NCBI GenBank assembly: GCA_017431365.1
Contig: JAFRLF010000086.1
Span: forward strand, 1 to 47,876
DNA from: Clostridia bacterium
GTDB lineage: Bacteria; Bacillota; Clostridia; Christensenellales; Aristaeellaceae
DNA length: 47,876 nt
Direction of reading: 5' to 3'
A program made the translations under genes and the position numbers. This document shows, one piece after another, positions 8,221-15,631 of this stretch (positions within the stretch are counted from its first letter, which is position 1; every line of letters begins with the position of its first letter). Below the pieces are notes generated by a model that was not told the DNA's origin, did no database searches, and saw only the letters and a program-made list of their open reading frames with translations.

Positions 8221-9276
8221 ATGACCAGGTACTACGACACGCTCCCTCAGGCCATGAGGGGTTATCCCACCCCGTCGATGCCGCTGGACGTTTCCTCAAA
8301 AGCGGCTTATGAGCGCTGGGCGGCCGACGCCCGCGCCGCGCTTCTGAACCTTCTCGGATTCGACAGGATGCGCCTCTGTCCGCCGGACGGTCAGCGCCTC
8401 GAATGCGTTCAACTGGACGGCTACCGCCGGGAAAAGTGGATCGTCCAGACCGAACCGGGCATATGGGCGAGCCTGTACCTGCTGATTCCGGACGGCCTTC
8501 AGCCGGGGGAGAAGTGGCCCCTCGTCCTCTGCCCGCACGGACACAGCGGCACGAAGGACGCCACCGCCGGGAACGCGTGCGTGCCCGTCCTTGAAAAGAC
8601 CATTACCGAGAACAGGTACGACTACGGCCGTCAGGTCGTCAGGATGGGCATGATCGCCCTGTGCCCGGATGCCCGCGGACACGGCGAGCGCCGTGAGCGG
8701 GATATGTGGAGCGACGATCCGGAAAAGCGCCTTAACTGCTCCTGCCACTGGCTCAATCACATGGCCGTCCCCGTGGGACGCTGCGTCACGGGCATGTGGG
8801 TGTGGGATCTGATGCGCCTTCTGGACTGGGCGCTGACGCTCGACGCGGTCGACGGCTCCAGGGTGGCCAGCATCGGCCTGTCGGGGGGCGGCCTTCAGAG
8901 CCTGTACTTCTCCGCGCTCGATTCGAGGGTGCGCTTCAGCGTGGTGAGCGGGTACTTCTACGGTTTCAAGGAGGCCCTTCTCGAAATGCACAACTGCGCC
9001 TGCAACTACGTGCCCCACCTGTGGGAGTACTTCGACGTGGGGGAGATCGGCGCGCTGGTCGCCCCGAGGCCGATGGTCATTGAGACGGGGGATCAGGATC
9101 CCCTGAACGGCAAAAGCGGCCTTGATAACGTGCTGCCGTACGTCGAGCAGGTGCGCTCCGTGTACGCCCTCTACGGCAACGGCGATGATTTTGTCCACGA
9201 CATCTTCCACGGGCCACACCGCTGGAACGGCGAGGTCTCCATGCAGCGGCTGAAGGCGTTCATGTTCGGCGCGTAA
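8221..9276 (+). CDS. Alpha/beta hydrolase (acetyl xylan esterase/dienelactone hydrolase-like)
   Basis: A 351-residue cytoplasmic alpha/beta hydrolase with no signal peptide. The oxyanion-side motif LCPHGHSGTKD lies near 103-113. The nucleophile elbow GLSGGG is at 219-224 (Ser221), the probable acid is in GDQDP near 291-293, and the probable base is one of the histidines in HDIFHGPH (326-333). The pattern fits the large esterase group related to acetyl xylan esterases that act on acylated sugars, which would suit the nearby fucosidase, rhamnose isomerase and GH2 genes; the substrate is not determined. The start at 8221 has AGGAGG 8 nt upstream; an in-frame ATG at 8185 lacks one. Confidence 0.75.
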   Translation: MTRYYDTLPQAMRGYPTPSMPLDVSSKAAYERWAADARAALLNLLGFDRMRLCPPDGQRLECVQLDGYRREKWIVQTEPGIWASLYLLIPDGLQPGEKWPLVLCPHGHSGTKDATAGNACVPVLEKTITENRYDYGRQVVRMGMIALCPDARGHGERRERDMWSDDPEKRLNCSCHWLNHMAVPVGRCVTGMWVWDLMRLLDWALTLDAVDGSRVASIGLSGGGLQSLYFSALDSRVRFSVVSGYFYGFKEALLEMHNCACNYVPHLWEYFDVGEIGALVAPRPMVIETGDQDPLNGKSGLDNVLPYVEQVRSVYALYGNGDDFVHDIFHGPHRWNGEVSMQRLKAFMFGA

Positions 9277-9324
9277 AAAAGGCGGCGGGGGGACCGCCGG
9301 ATATCCGGTTGGCCCTCCCGCCGC
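9277..9324 (-). terminator. Rho-independent terminator of the hsp20 gene
   Basis: Arms GCGGCGGG (9282-9289) and CCCGCCGC (9317-9324) enclose a further CCGGATATCCGG hairpin. On the minus strand the stem runs into a tract of Ts (9280-9277 and the complement of the hydrolase stop codon). It lies just after the Hsp20 stop at 9355 and may also slow transcription arriving from the hydrolase. Confidence 0.7.
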
Positions 9325-9354
9325 GGATGGTGAATCAGCGCAGGCCTGCGACGG

Positions 9355-9786
9355 TCAGTTGATGACGATCGTGCGCTTGTTCTGCTGCGGGTCAGGCGCT
9401 TCCTTGGGCAGGGTCAGGTGAAGGACGCCGTTTTCGTAGGCCGCGGCGATCTTCTCCTTGTCGATGCCCTTGACGTTGAACGAGCGCCTGAAGCTGCCGC
9501 TGCGCCGCTCGCGGATGACGTAGCCGTTTTCGTTCTTCTCCTCGCGGTTTTCGTTGTTGCTGGCGCTGATGGTCAGTACGTCCTCGTCCAGGTCGACGTG
9601 GATCTTGTCCTTGTCAAAGCCGGGCATGTCGGCGGACAGCTGATAGGCGCTGCCGTCGTCCTTCACGTCGACGCGGAAGCCCATGTCCGTGGAACCCGGG
9701 CCGAAGAAGGCCCTGAACCAATCGTCGTTAAAGGGATTATAGCGGGTGACATTGCAATTGCTGCGATAAGGCATCATCGTATACAT
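9355..9786 (-). CDS. Hsp20/alpha-crystallin small heat-shock protein
   Basis: A 143-residue holdase chaperone that would bind unfolding proteins without ATP. A short N-terminal arm (to about 40) is followed by the alpha-crystallin domain, including MPGFDKDKIHVDLDEDVLTI, RSGSFRRSF and the hallmark ENGVLHLTLPK near 115-125. The C-terminal I-x-I anchor is present as IVI in the last four residues. The gene is monocistronic, with its own promoter and terminator, and shares an upstream region with the divergent fucosidase gene. I found no CIRCE element, so HrcA control is not supported. Confidence 0.92.
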   Translation of the reverse strand: MYTMMPYRSNCNVTRYNPFNDDWFRAFFGPGSTDMGFRVDVKDDGSAYQLSADMPGFDKDKIHVDLDEDVLTISASNNENREEKNENGYVIRERRSGSFRRSFNVKGIDKEKIAAAYENGVLHLTLPKEAPDPQQNKRTIVIN

Positions 9787-9892
9787 AATTCTGACCTCCG
9801 TTTTTCTTTCTGAATTAATCCGGAAACGTTGTCTGTTTCGGTTTCCGGTTCCGGGGCTCCGGCCTTTTCCCGTCCCCCTCGGAACAATTCAG

Positions 9893-9921
9893 AGTATACT
9901 ATGAAAGTCAAAGAAAGTCAA
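9893..9921 (-). promoter_or_regulatory. Promoter of hsp20, within a cluster of TTTGAC boxes
   Basis: On the minus strand TTGACT (9921-9916) and TATACT (9898-9893) are 17 bp apart. Four copies of the box TTTGAC or TTGAC occur between 9905 and 9947, two on each strand, around the centre near 9926. This dyad could be an operator that also affects the fucosidase gene. Confidence 0.6.
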
Positions 9922-10014
9922 TAGATAAATTTGACTATTTTTGACCTTTAACCAAATTCTAACATTTGAGTCTGCGAATAGAACATCATTATATATTGAT
10001 TGGGAGGTTATCAC

Positions 10015-11478
10015 ATGGAGAAGAGGTTCGAGGCCAGCTTTGATTCCCTGTACAACTACCGCGCGCCCGACTGGTTCAGAGACGCGAAGTTCGGCATCTG
10101 GAGCCATTGGGGGCCGCAGAGCGTCCCGATGTTCGGCGACTGGTATGCCCGCAACATGTACATCGAGGGGACGCCGCAGTACGAGTACCACGTGCGCCAC
10201 TACGGGCACCCCTCCAAGTTCGGCTACAAGGATATCTGCGCGCTGTGGAAGGCGGAGCGCTTCGATCCGGAGACCCTGATGGAGAAGTATCACAGGGCCG
10301 GCGCGCGGTATTTCATGTCCCAGGGCACGCACCACGATCATTTCTTCAATTATGATTCGCAGGTCAACCGCATGAACAGCGTCAACGTCGGCCCGGGCTT
10401 CGACGTCCTGGCCAAGTGGAAGGCGGCGGCGGACAAATTCGGCATGCCCTTCGGCATCAGCGAGCACCTGGGCGCGTCGTTCTCGTGGTGGCGCGTCCTC
10501 CAGGGCTGCGACCAGCACGGCCCCTACGCCGGCGTGCCGTACGACGGCAACGACAAGGCGTACGAGGACTTCTACTTCGCCAATCAGGAGCACGGCACCG
10601 ACGACCCCAAGAGCATCGACCCCTGGTATACCGCCAACCCCGCCTATCACGACTACTGGCTGCGGGCTGTCACCGAGATGATCGACAAGTTCCAGCCTGA
10701 GCTTCTGTACACCGACGGCGCGCTGCCCTTCGGCCATCACTGGCTGGGCGATCAGGCGAAGGCCGGCTTTGACCAGACGCAGTACATTCACGGGCTGAAG
10801 GCCGTGGCGCACCTTTACAACACCTCCATCGAGAAGCACGGTTCGAATCAGGCCGTCTACCTTCAGAAGGATCGCAATCCCGAGGTCTACAACGTGGGCG
10901 TCCTCGACATCGAGAAGAGCCAGCTCCCGGGCATCATGCCCGAGCCGTGGCACACGGACACCTGCATCGGCAACTGGTTCTACGATGTGCACTATCCCTA
11001 CAAGCAGCCGGAGCAGATCGTGGAAATGCTCGTCGACATCATTTCGAAGAACGGCGTCATGCTGCTCAACGTGCTGCAGCGCCCGGACGGCACCATCGAC
11101 GACGACGCGGAGTTTATCCTCAAGCGGCTCGAGGGCTGGTTCGGCGTGTGCGCCGAGGCCGTCTACGGCACCCGCCCCTGGCGCGTCTATCAGGAGGGCG
11201 AGACCTTCGTCAAGATCGAGGGCTTCCGTGAGGACAAGACGGCCTGGCTGCCGGGAGACTACCGCTTCGTTCAGAAGGACGGCGTCGTGTACGCCTTCAT
11301 GATGGGCATGAAGGGCGGCGAGACGGCGGTTCTGCGCAGCTTCTCCGAGCAGAGCGTCAGCTCCGTGGAGCTGCTGGGCTGCGGCCCCGTGCCGTTCAAA
11401 CAGGAGTACGGCGTGCTCCTCGTGAAGCTGCCCGACAAGCTCCCCGCGATGTGCGCCAACGCGCTGAAGATCCGCTGA
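10015..11478 (+). CDS. Alpha-L-fucosidase, glycoside hydrolase family 29
   Basis: A 487-residue GH29 enzyme that should release terminal alpha-L-fucose by a retaining mechanism. The N-terminal hallmark WFRDAKFGIWSHWGPQSVP (about 20-38) forms part of the substrate pocket, HHDHFF (106-111) follows, and the nucleophile is Asp234 in LLYTDGALPF. A C-terminal beta domain follows from about 365. There is no signal peptide, so it acts inside the cell on imported fucosyl-oligosaccharides. The ATG at 10015 has GGGAGG 8 nt upstream; an in-frame TTG at 10000 overlaps that site and is rejected. Its last 77 bp recur at 12266-12342 after a toxin-antitoxin pair. Confidence 0.92.
   Translation: MEKRFEASFDSLYNYRAPDWFRDAKFGIWSHWGPQSVPMFGDWYARNMYIEGTPQYEYHVRHYGHPSKFGYKDICALWKAERFDPETLMEKYHRAGARYFMSQGTHHDHFFNYDSQVNRMNSVNVGPGFDVLAKWKAAADKFGMPFGISEHLGASFSWWRVLQGCDQHGPYAGVPYDGNDKAYEDFYFANQEHGTDDPKSIDPWYTANPAYHDYWLRAVTEMIDKFQPELLYTDGALPFGHHWLGDQAKAGFDQTQYIHGLKAVAHLYNTSIEKHGSNQAVYLQKDRNPEVYNVGVLDIEKSQLPGIMPEPWHTDTCIGNWFYDVHYPYKQPEQIVEMLVDIISKNGVMLLNVLQRPDGTIDDDAEFILKRLEGWFGVCAEAVYGTRPWRVYQEGETFVKIEGFREDKTAWLPGDYRFVQKDGVVYAFMMGMKGGETAVLRSFSEQSVSSVELLGCGPVPFKQEYGVLLVKLPDKLPAMCANALKIR
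11402..11478 (+). repeat. 77-bp direct repeat, copy 1 (3' end of fucosidase gene)
   Basis: These bases match 12266-12342 with four substitutions and no gaps. This copy is the functional coding end, including the TGA stop. The two copies bracket a toxin-antitoxin pair. Confidence 0.95.
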
Positions 11479-11499
11479 AAAACGTATTTTTGAATAATC

Positions 11500-11529
11500 A
11501 GCCGCCGCGAGTGCATAATCGCGGCGGCT
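11500..11529 (+). terminator. Hairpin after the fucosidase gene
   Basis: An 11-bp perfect stem (11500-11510 with 11519-11529, arm AGCCGCCGCGA) has an 8-nt loop and the tail GTGTTTGT. It probably terminates fucosidase transcription, although the U-tract is poor. Confidence 0.6.
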
Positions 11530-11547
11530 GTGTTTGTATCTACCCTA

Positions 11548-11577
11548 TTGACAGCATCAACGCGGATATGGTACTGT
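11548..11577 (+). promoter_or_regulatory. Promoter of the second toxin-antitoxin-like pair
   Basis: TTGACA (11548-11553) and TACTGT (11572-11577) are 18 bp apart. The -35 box is perfect and the -10 box is weak, as expected for a promoter controlled by a nearby operator. Confidence 0.6.
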
Positions 11578-11581
11578 ATTA

Positions 11582-11595
11582 GTGGGATATCCCAC
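11582..11595 (+). promoter_or_regulatory. Palindromic operator over the transcription start
   Basis: GTGGGATATCCCAC is a perfect 14-bp palindrome that begins 4 bp after the -10 box and so covers the expected transcription start. This is the usual placement for an autorepressing antitoxin operator. Confidence 0.6.
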
Positions 11596-11630
11596 AAACA
11601 TATGACCGACTACTTAGGGGAGAGAAGATT

Positions 11631-11879
11631 ATGCAGAGTGCGATCCGGGAATATGACGCACATCTTGACGCAAAGCACAGGATTACACTGCGTCATGCGC
11701 CATATGAGTACTATCATATCGCTGAAATGGAGGACGGGCGAATCATTCTGGAGCCCAGAGTCCTGACTGCGCCCTTCGAAGTATCCGCAAGGACGCTTAA
11801 CATGATGGATGAATCCATCCGGAGCATGAAAGAGGGCAAGGTATCTGAAGCGATCGATTTGTCTGAATTTGAGGGGTAG
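11631..11879 (+). CDS. Putative antitoxin (first gene of a toxin-antitoxin-like pair)
   Basis: An 82-residue acidic protein that I do not recognise as a named family. The N-terminal part (HLDAKHRITLR, YYHIAEMEDGRIILEPR) looks like the beta-hairpin DNA-binding half of AbrB-like antitoxins: a strand, a basic turn, then a D/E-G-R-I-x-L-E-P strand. The C-terminal half (MDESIRSMKEGKVSEAIDLSEF) is an amphipathic, acidic tail of the kind that blocks a toxin. It is preceded by GGGGAGAG, ends with TAG, and is followed 3 bp later by a basic partner. Promoter, palindromic operator and gene order all fit an antitoxin. Confidence 0.6.
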   Translation: MQSAIREYDAHLDAKHRITLRHAPYEYYHIAEMEDGRIILEPRVLTAPFEVSARTLNMMDESIRSMKEGKVSEAIDLSEFEG

Positions 11880-11882
11880 AGG

Positions 11883-12263
11883 ATGTACGAAATCCATTTG
11901 GGCATCCCTGAGATGAAAGCCTTGTGGTCTGAACTGCAGCGCAAACATCGCGGCGGCCTGTCCAGTAAAGCGGAGGAAAGGCTGTATAAGCTCACGGGAA
12001 AAGCCATGCGACTGATATCGGCTGATCCGAGGCATCCAGGTCTGCAGACTCATGAAATAACCGCCTTGACCAGGCGGTATGGGATCAAGGTATGGCAGTC
12101 ATATCTCGAAAACAATACCCCCAAGGCGGGCAGGCTGTACTGGGTCTACGGCCCGGGGCAAGGCAATATCACGATCATCGGTCTTGAACCGCATCCCGAG
12201 GATAAATCAAATGCGTATCAGAAGATCGTACTTTCATCAATGGAAGATACAGGTACGACTTAA
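11883..12263 (+). CDS. Putative RelE/ParE-like toxin
   Basis: A 126-residue basic protein directly after the putative antitoxin (3-bp gap). The C-terminal strands (IKVWQSYLENNT, GRLYWVYGPGQGNITIIGLEPHPE, AYQKIVLS) have the pattern of RelE-superfamily nucleases, where a W/Y-rich strand and an I-x-I-x-x-x-x-H/E-P-H strand form the active face. The N-terminal helices (about 8-50) are long for that fold. The first 40 residues give no clear motif. No catalytic residue can be assigned with confidence. The gene stops at 12263, only 2 bp before the second copy of the fucosidase 3' end. Confidence 0.5.
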   Translation: MYEIHLGIPEMKALWSELQRKHRGGLSSKAEERLYKLTGKAMRLISADPRHPGLQTHEITALTRRYGIKVWQSYLENNTPKAGRLYWVYGPGQGNITIIGLEPHPEDKSNAYQKIVLSSMEDTGTT

Positions 12264-12265
12264 AT

Positions 12266-12342
12266 AGGAGAAAGGCGTGCTGCTCGTGAAGCTGCCCGAC
12301 AAGCTCCCCGCGATGTGCGCCAACGCGCTGTAGATCCGCTGA
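12266..12342 (+). pseudogene. Second copy of the fucosidase 3' end (remnant)
   Basis: This 77-bp stretch repeats 11402-11478 with four substitutions. In the matching frame it would encode the end of the fucosidase (GVLLVKLPDKLPAMCANAL), but an AAG-to-TAG change stops it two codons early. It has no start and is not expressed as a gene. It marks either the far edge of an inserted toxin-antitoxin cassette or the last trace of a duplicated fucosidase gene. Confidence 0.85.
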
Positions 12343-12362
12343 TCAATTGAAGATATGAACCG

Positions 12363-12393
12363 GCCGGGCGGAGGATGGAGTCCTCCGCCCGGC
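12363..12393. terminator. Hairpin after the MATE gene
   Basis: A 13-bp perfect stem (12363-12375 with 12381-12393, arm GCCGGGCGGAGGA) has a 5-nt loop. It lies 29 bp beyond the MATE stop and could act on both strands. Neither side has a long T-tract, so strength is uncertain. Confidence 0.6.
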
Positions 12394-12422
12394 TACTTTG
12401 TCAATCTGCTGTTTTGCCCGCC

Positions 12423-13784
12423 TTACGCCGCCGCTTCGGCCGAGGCTCCGGCGAGAAGCTTCTTCCGCACGTGCATGTAGTAAATAAGTCCCACGATCCC
12501 CGCGATGACCCAGGAGATGGGGTAGGAGAGATACAGTATGGTCAGCGACCGGTCGATCGTGAACACCGTCGTGATCCAGATCACGCGGAAGACGCACACG
12601 CTGGTGATGATGTTCACCATCGGGAAGACGGACTTGCCCATCGCGCGGCAGACGTTGCCGGGGACGTTCATCCACATGCTGGTGAACTGCGTGACGCAGA
12701 TGATCCCCATGCGCAGGATGCCGATGTCGATGACGGCGGGGTCGTCGGAGAAGATGGACAGAAGCGGCCGACCGAAAATGTACGCGGGCACGCCGAAGAT
12801 GATACCCGCTGCCGTGCCGAGGCACAGCGCGTTCAGAAGCACCTTGTCAATGCGCTTATACTGCTTTGCGCCGAAGTTCTGCCCCGTAAAGCTGATCGCC
12901 GCCTGGGAGAAGCAGTCCATCCCCACGTAGCAGAAGCCCTCGATGTTGGCGGCGGCGGCGTTGCCGGCCATCGCGGCGGAGCCGAAAGAGTTGATGGACT
13001 TCTGGATCAAGATGTTGGATATGGCGAAGGAAGCGCCCTGCAGCCCCGCCGGCAGGCCGATGCGGGTCATCATGCCGAGCTTCGCCCAGTTGATGCGCGC
13101 GCCCTTCAGGCTGAAGCGCCAGACGTCGTCGGTCAGCATAAGGCATCTCAGAACCAGCACGGCCGACACGGTCTCAGACGCCACGGTGGCGATGGCCACG
13201 CCCGCCACGCCCATGTGGAACACGATGACCAGGATCAGGTTGAGAACCACGTTCATCACGCCGGAGATGACCATGAACACGAGCGGCCGCCTCGTGTCGC
13301 CGATGGCGCGCAGTATGGCCGAGCCGTAATTGTAGATCATCAGCATCGGCATGCCCAGGAAGTATATCCGGATGTACAGCTCGCTCAGGTCGATGACGTC
13401 CTCGGGCGACTTCACCAGGTTCAGCATCGGCCGGGCGAGAATAAAGCCCAGCACGACCAGGATGCAGCCGAACAGGGCGCTCGATAGGATGGAGGTGGAC
13501 ACCGTCTCCTGAAGGTCCTTGTGCTTTCCGGAGCCGAGGTACTGCGCCGTCAGCACGTTCGTGCCCACGGAAAGCCCCATGAACAGGGTGACGATCAGGT
13601 TGATGAGCGGCCCGTTGGAGCCCACGGCCGCCAGCGCCTCGCTGCCCGTGAAGCGCCCGACCACGGCGGAATCCGCCGCGTTGAACAAGAGCTGCAGCAC
13701 GCCCGACGCCATCAGCGGCAGGGCGAAGGTGAGCATATTCTTTGTAATGGGACCCCTGGTCATGTCCATGTTTGAGCGGGCCAA
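12423..13784 (-). CDS. MATE-family multidrug efflux transporter
   Basis: A 453-residue integral membrane protein of the MATE family, which expels organic cations or drugs in exchange for Na+ or H+. The N-terminus has the family pattern ITKNMLTFALPLMASGVLQ, then FNAADSAVVGRFTG. About twelve hydrophobic helices can be seen in two halves. The DinF/NorM subgroup and substrate cannot be told from sequence. The preferred start is a TTG at 13784 with GGGAGGG 8 nt upstream. Methionines at 13769 and 13763 lie too far from that site, and the longer frame to 13877 runs through the likely promoter. Confidence 0.88.
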   Translation of the reverse strand: MARSNMDMTRGPITKNMLTFALPLMASGVLQLLFNAADSAVVGRFTGSEALAAVGSNGPLINLIVTLFMGLSVGTNVLTAQYLGSGKHKDLQETVSTSILSSALFGCILVVLGFILARPMLNLVKSPEDVIDLSELYIRIYFLGMPMLMIYNYGSAILRAIGDTRRPLVFMVISGVMNVVLNLILVIVFHMGVAGVAIATVASETVSAVLVLRCLMLTDDVWRFSLKGARINWAKLGMMTRIGLPAGLQGASFAISNILIQKSINSFGSAAMAGNAAAANIEGFCYVGMDCFSQAAISFTGQNFGAKQYKRIDKVLLNALCLGTAAGIIFGVPAYIFGRPLLSIFSDDPAVIDIGILRMGIICVTQFTSMWMNVPGNVCRAMGKSVFPMVNIITSVCVFRVIWITTVFTIDRSLTILYLSYPISWVIAGIVGLIYYMHVRKKLLAGASAEAAA

Positions 13785-13825
13785 GGCGCGGTCCCTCCCT
13801 TCAGGTCTGAATAAAGACTGTGGCC

Positions 13826-13855
13826 ATGGTATCACGCGGATGCCGGCATTAACAA
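13826..13855 (-). promoter_or_regulatory. Possible promoter of the MATE gene
   Basis: On the minus strand TTGTTA (13855-13850) and TACCAT (13831-13826) are 18 bp apart, with a TG dinucleotide just before the -10 box (extended -10). It would start the transcript about 30 nt before the TTG start codon. Confidence 0.4.
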
Positions 13856-14043
13856 GCATGATTTCGTAATGTCGCATATAACTTTATGAAGGGAAAGCGA
13901 TCCACCTTACGGAGACCTCTTCCGTCACGGCTGACGCCGTGCCACCTTCTCCAGAGGAGAAGGCTTTTAGAGACCGCGCCGTCCCCCAGCTTTGTCTTCC
14001 CCGCTGGGGAAGGTGGCGCCGCAGCGTTGGAAGAGGTCTCCGT

Positions 14044-14098
14044 AGCCCCAGCCTCCCCACCAGAGTGGGGAGGGGGACCGCGTGAGCGGTGGTGGGGA
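14044..14098. repeat. Intergenic repeat unit, copy 1
   Basis: A 55-bp unit matches the copy at 14258-14314. It contains the stem CCTCCCCAC/GTGGGGAGG (14052-14060 with 14065-14073) followed by a shorter CCGC/GCGG hairpin whose loop differs between the copies. Confidence 0.85.
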
Positions 14099-14257
14099 AC
14101 CCCGTGCCACCTTCTTCCAAAAGCGAAGGCTGAGACCGCAGTCCGGTCCCAGCCTTCCGTGTATGAATTCAATGGCCGCCGCAGAGGTGATGGGGCTTTG
14201 ACCCCTCAGTCAGCTGCGCTGACAGCTCTCCTTAGCAGGGGAGCCCCGCCGTCACCC

Positions 14258-14314
14258 AGCCCCAGCCTCCCCACCAGAGTGGGGAGGGGGACCGCCCGCA
14301 GGCGGTGGTGGGGA
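14258..14314. repeat. Intergenic repeat unit, copy 2
   Basis: A 57-bp unit whose first 38 bases are identical to those of copy 1. The second hairpin loop differs (CCGCAG in place of GTGA) while the stem-forming bases are kept. It ends a few bases before the rhaA stop codon. Confidence 0.85.
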
Positions 14315-14321
14315 GCCCGCC

Positions 14322-15590
14322 TCAGCGCTTGCTCATGACGTCCTTTTCGTACTGCTTGAGCTGGCCGATCCAGGCATCGCCCACGGGCACGTTCTGCTTG
14401 CAGCAGTAGGCGTCCCATACGGCGGAGAAGGGCAGCGTCTTGATTTCTTCCATCATGGCAAGGCGCTTGGTGTAATCGACGTCGTTCTCGGCGTCACGCA
14501 GCAGCTTCGTGGGCTCCAGATACGCCTTCAGAAGGGCCTTCTGGGCGTTGCGCACGCCGATGACCCACGCCGCGACGCGGTTGATGGACGCGTCGAAGAA
14601 GTCCAGCGCCACGCACACGCGCTCGTCGTAGCCGTTGCGGACGATCTCACCCATGATGTTCTGCAGCTCGTCGTCCAGGGTGATGACGTGGTCGCTGTCC
14701 CAGCGCACGCCGCGGGAGACATGCAGCAGCATCTTCGGCAGGAACTGCATGCAGGCGGAGATCTTGGCGGAGATAACCTCGGTCGGATGGAAATGTCCGG
14801 CGTCCAGGGTCAGGAGCTTGCCGCGGGTCAGGGCGTAGCCCATCATCAGTTCATGGGAGCCGACGGTGTAGCTCTCCAGGCCCAGGGCGAACAGCTTGCT
14901 CTCCACGGCCTCGAGGACCAGGTTCTCGTCGATCTTTTCCGCGAAGGTCTGATCCAGCGCGTCGATCATGCGCTGACGGGGCGCGGCGGTGTCCGCGGGG
15001 GTGTCCTTGTAGCCGTCGGGCATCCAGTAGTTGATGACGCAGGTCTTGCCCAGCTGCTCGGCGAAGGATTTGCCGATCTCACGGCAGCGCTTGCCGTGCT
15101 CGATCCAGAACTTGCGCACGTTTTCGTCCGGGCTGGAGAGCGTGAACCCGTCCTTGACCATCGGATGGCCGAAGTAGGTGGGGTTGAAGTCCAGGCCGAT
15201 GTTCTTTTCCTTAGCCCAGTCCACCCAGGACTGGAATTCGGCGATGGTGTACGCGTCGCGGTCGATCTTCTTGCCGTGCAATTCGGCGTAGCTGGCGTGC
15301 AGGTTGAACTTGTGCGCGCCGGGGATCATGCTCATGGCCATGTCGGCGTCCTGGCGGATCTCGTCCGCGTTGCGGGCGCGTCCGGGGTAGTTGCCGGTGG
15401 TGGCGAGGCCGTCGGTCGCGCCGCCTTCGGCGCCTTCGCAGCCGATGACGTCGTCAGCCTGCCAGCAGTGCATGGAAACGGGCAGTTTGGCGGCCTTCTC
15501 CATGGCGGCGTCGATGTCCACGCCGTACTGGCCGTAGATTTCCTTCGCGTAATCATAGCCGGTCTGAATCTGTTTCTCTGAAATGGACAT
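14322..15590 (-). CDS. rhaA: L-rhamnose isomerase
   Basis: A 422-residue enzyme converting L-rhamnose to L-rhamnulose, of nearly the same length as the E. coli enzyme. Recognisable blocks are VSMHCWQADDVIGCE, TGNYPGRARN, the metal-site region GHFHPTEVISAKIS and RGVRWDSDHVI, and the C-terminal ALDFFDASINRVAAWVIG, which are hallmarks of RhaA. The start chosen at 15590 has AAAGGAGGAG upstream; the frame extends 15 codons further but overlaps the preceding gene. It follows the GH2 gene by 41 bp, so the two form an operon that probably frees and uses rhamnose or a rhamnosyl glycan. RhaB and RhaD are not in the window. Confidence 0.93.
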   Translation of the reverse strand: MSISEKQIQTGYDYAKEIYGQYGVDIDAAMEKAAKLPVSMHCWQADDVIGCEGAEGGATDGLATTGNYPGRARNADEIRQDADMAMSMIPGAHKFNLHASYAELHGKKIDRDAYTIAEFQSWVDWAKEKNIGLDFNPTYFGHPMVKDGFTLSSPDENVRKFWIEHGKRCREIGKSFAEQLGKTCVINYWMPDGYKDTPADTAAPRQRMIDALDQTFAEKIDENLVLEAVESKLFALGLESYTVGSHELMMGYALTRGKLLTLDAGHFHPTEVISAKISACMQFLPKMLLHVSRGVRWDSDHVITLDDELQNIMGEIVRNGYDERVCVALDFFDASINRVAAWVIGVRNAQKALLKAYLEPTKLLRDAENDVDYTKRLAMMEEIKTLPFSAVWDAYCCKQNVPVGDAWIGQLKQYEKDVMSKR

Positions 15591-15631
15591 GGGAATCTCC
15601 TCCTTTAAATGATTGACGTTTTTGAATGCGC

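Larger units (their letters stand above)
13909..14320. repeat. Mosaic of palindromic intergenic repeat elements
   Basis: This 0.4-kb non-coding stretch between the MATE and rhaA genes consists of stacked hairpins. A 15-bp perfect inverted repeat (13909-13923 and 14029-14043, arm ACGGAGACCTCTTCC) frames smaller stems: CACGGC/GCCGTG (13926-13941), CCTTCTCC/GGAGAAGG (13945-13963) and CCCCAGC/GCTGGGG (13984-14009). Two copies of a 55-57 bp unit follow, and a GTCAGC/GCTGAC hairpin lies near 14209-14224. The composition resembles scattered intergenic palindromes that I recall from gut Clostridia genomes. A frame open at 13886-14338 is judged an artefact. Confidence 0.8.

Noticed and set aside
9787-10014. 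CIRCE operator upstream of hsp20
   Set aside because: No TTAGCACTC-N9-GAGTGCTAA or near match was found.
10000-10014. TTG at 10000 as the fucosidase start
   Set aside because: It overlaps the GGGAGG ribosome site of the ATG at 10015.
13886-14338. 150-codon frame on the plus strand across the repeat mosaic
   Set aside because: The sequence is explained by stacked hairpins and repeat units, and the translation has no known motif.
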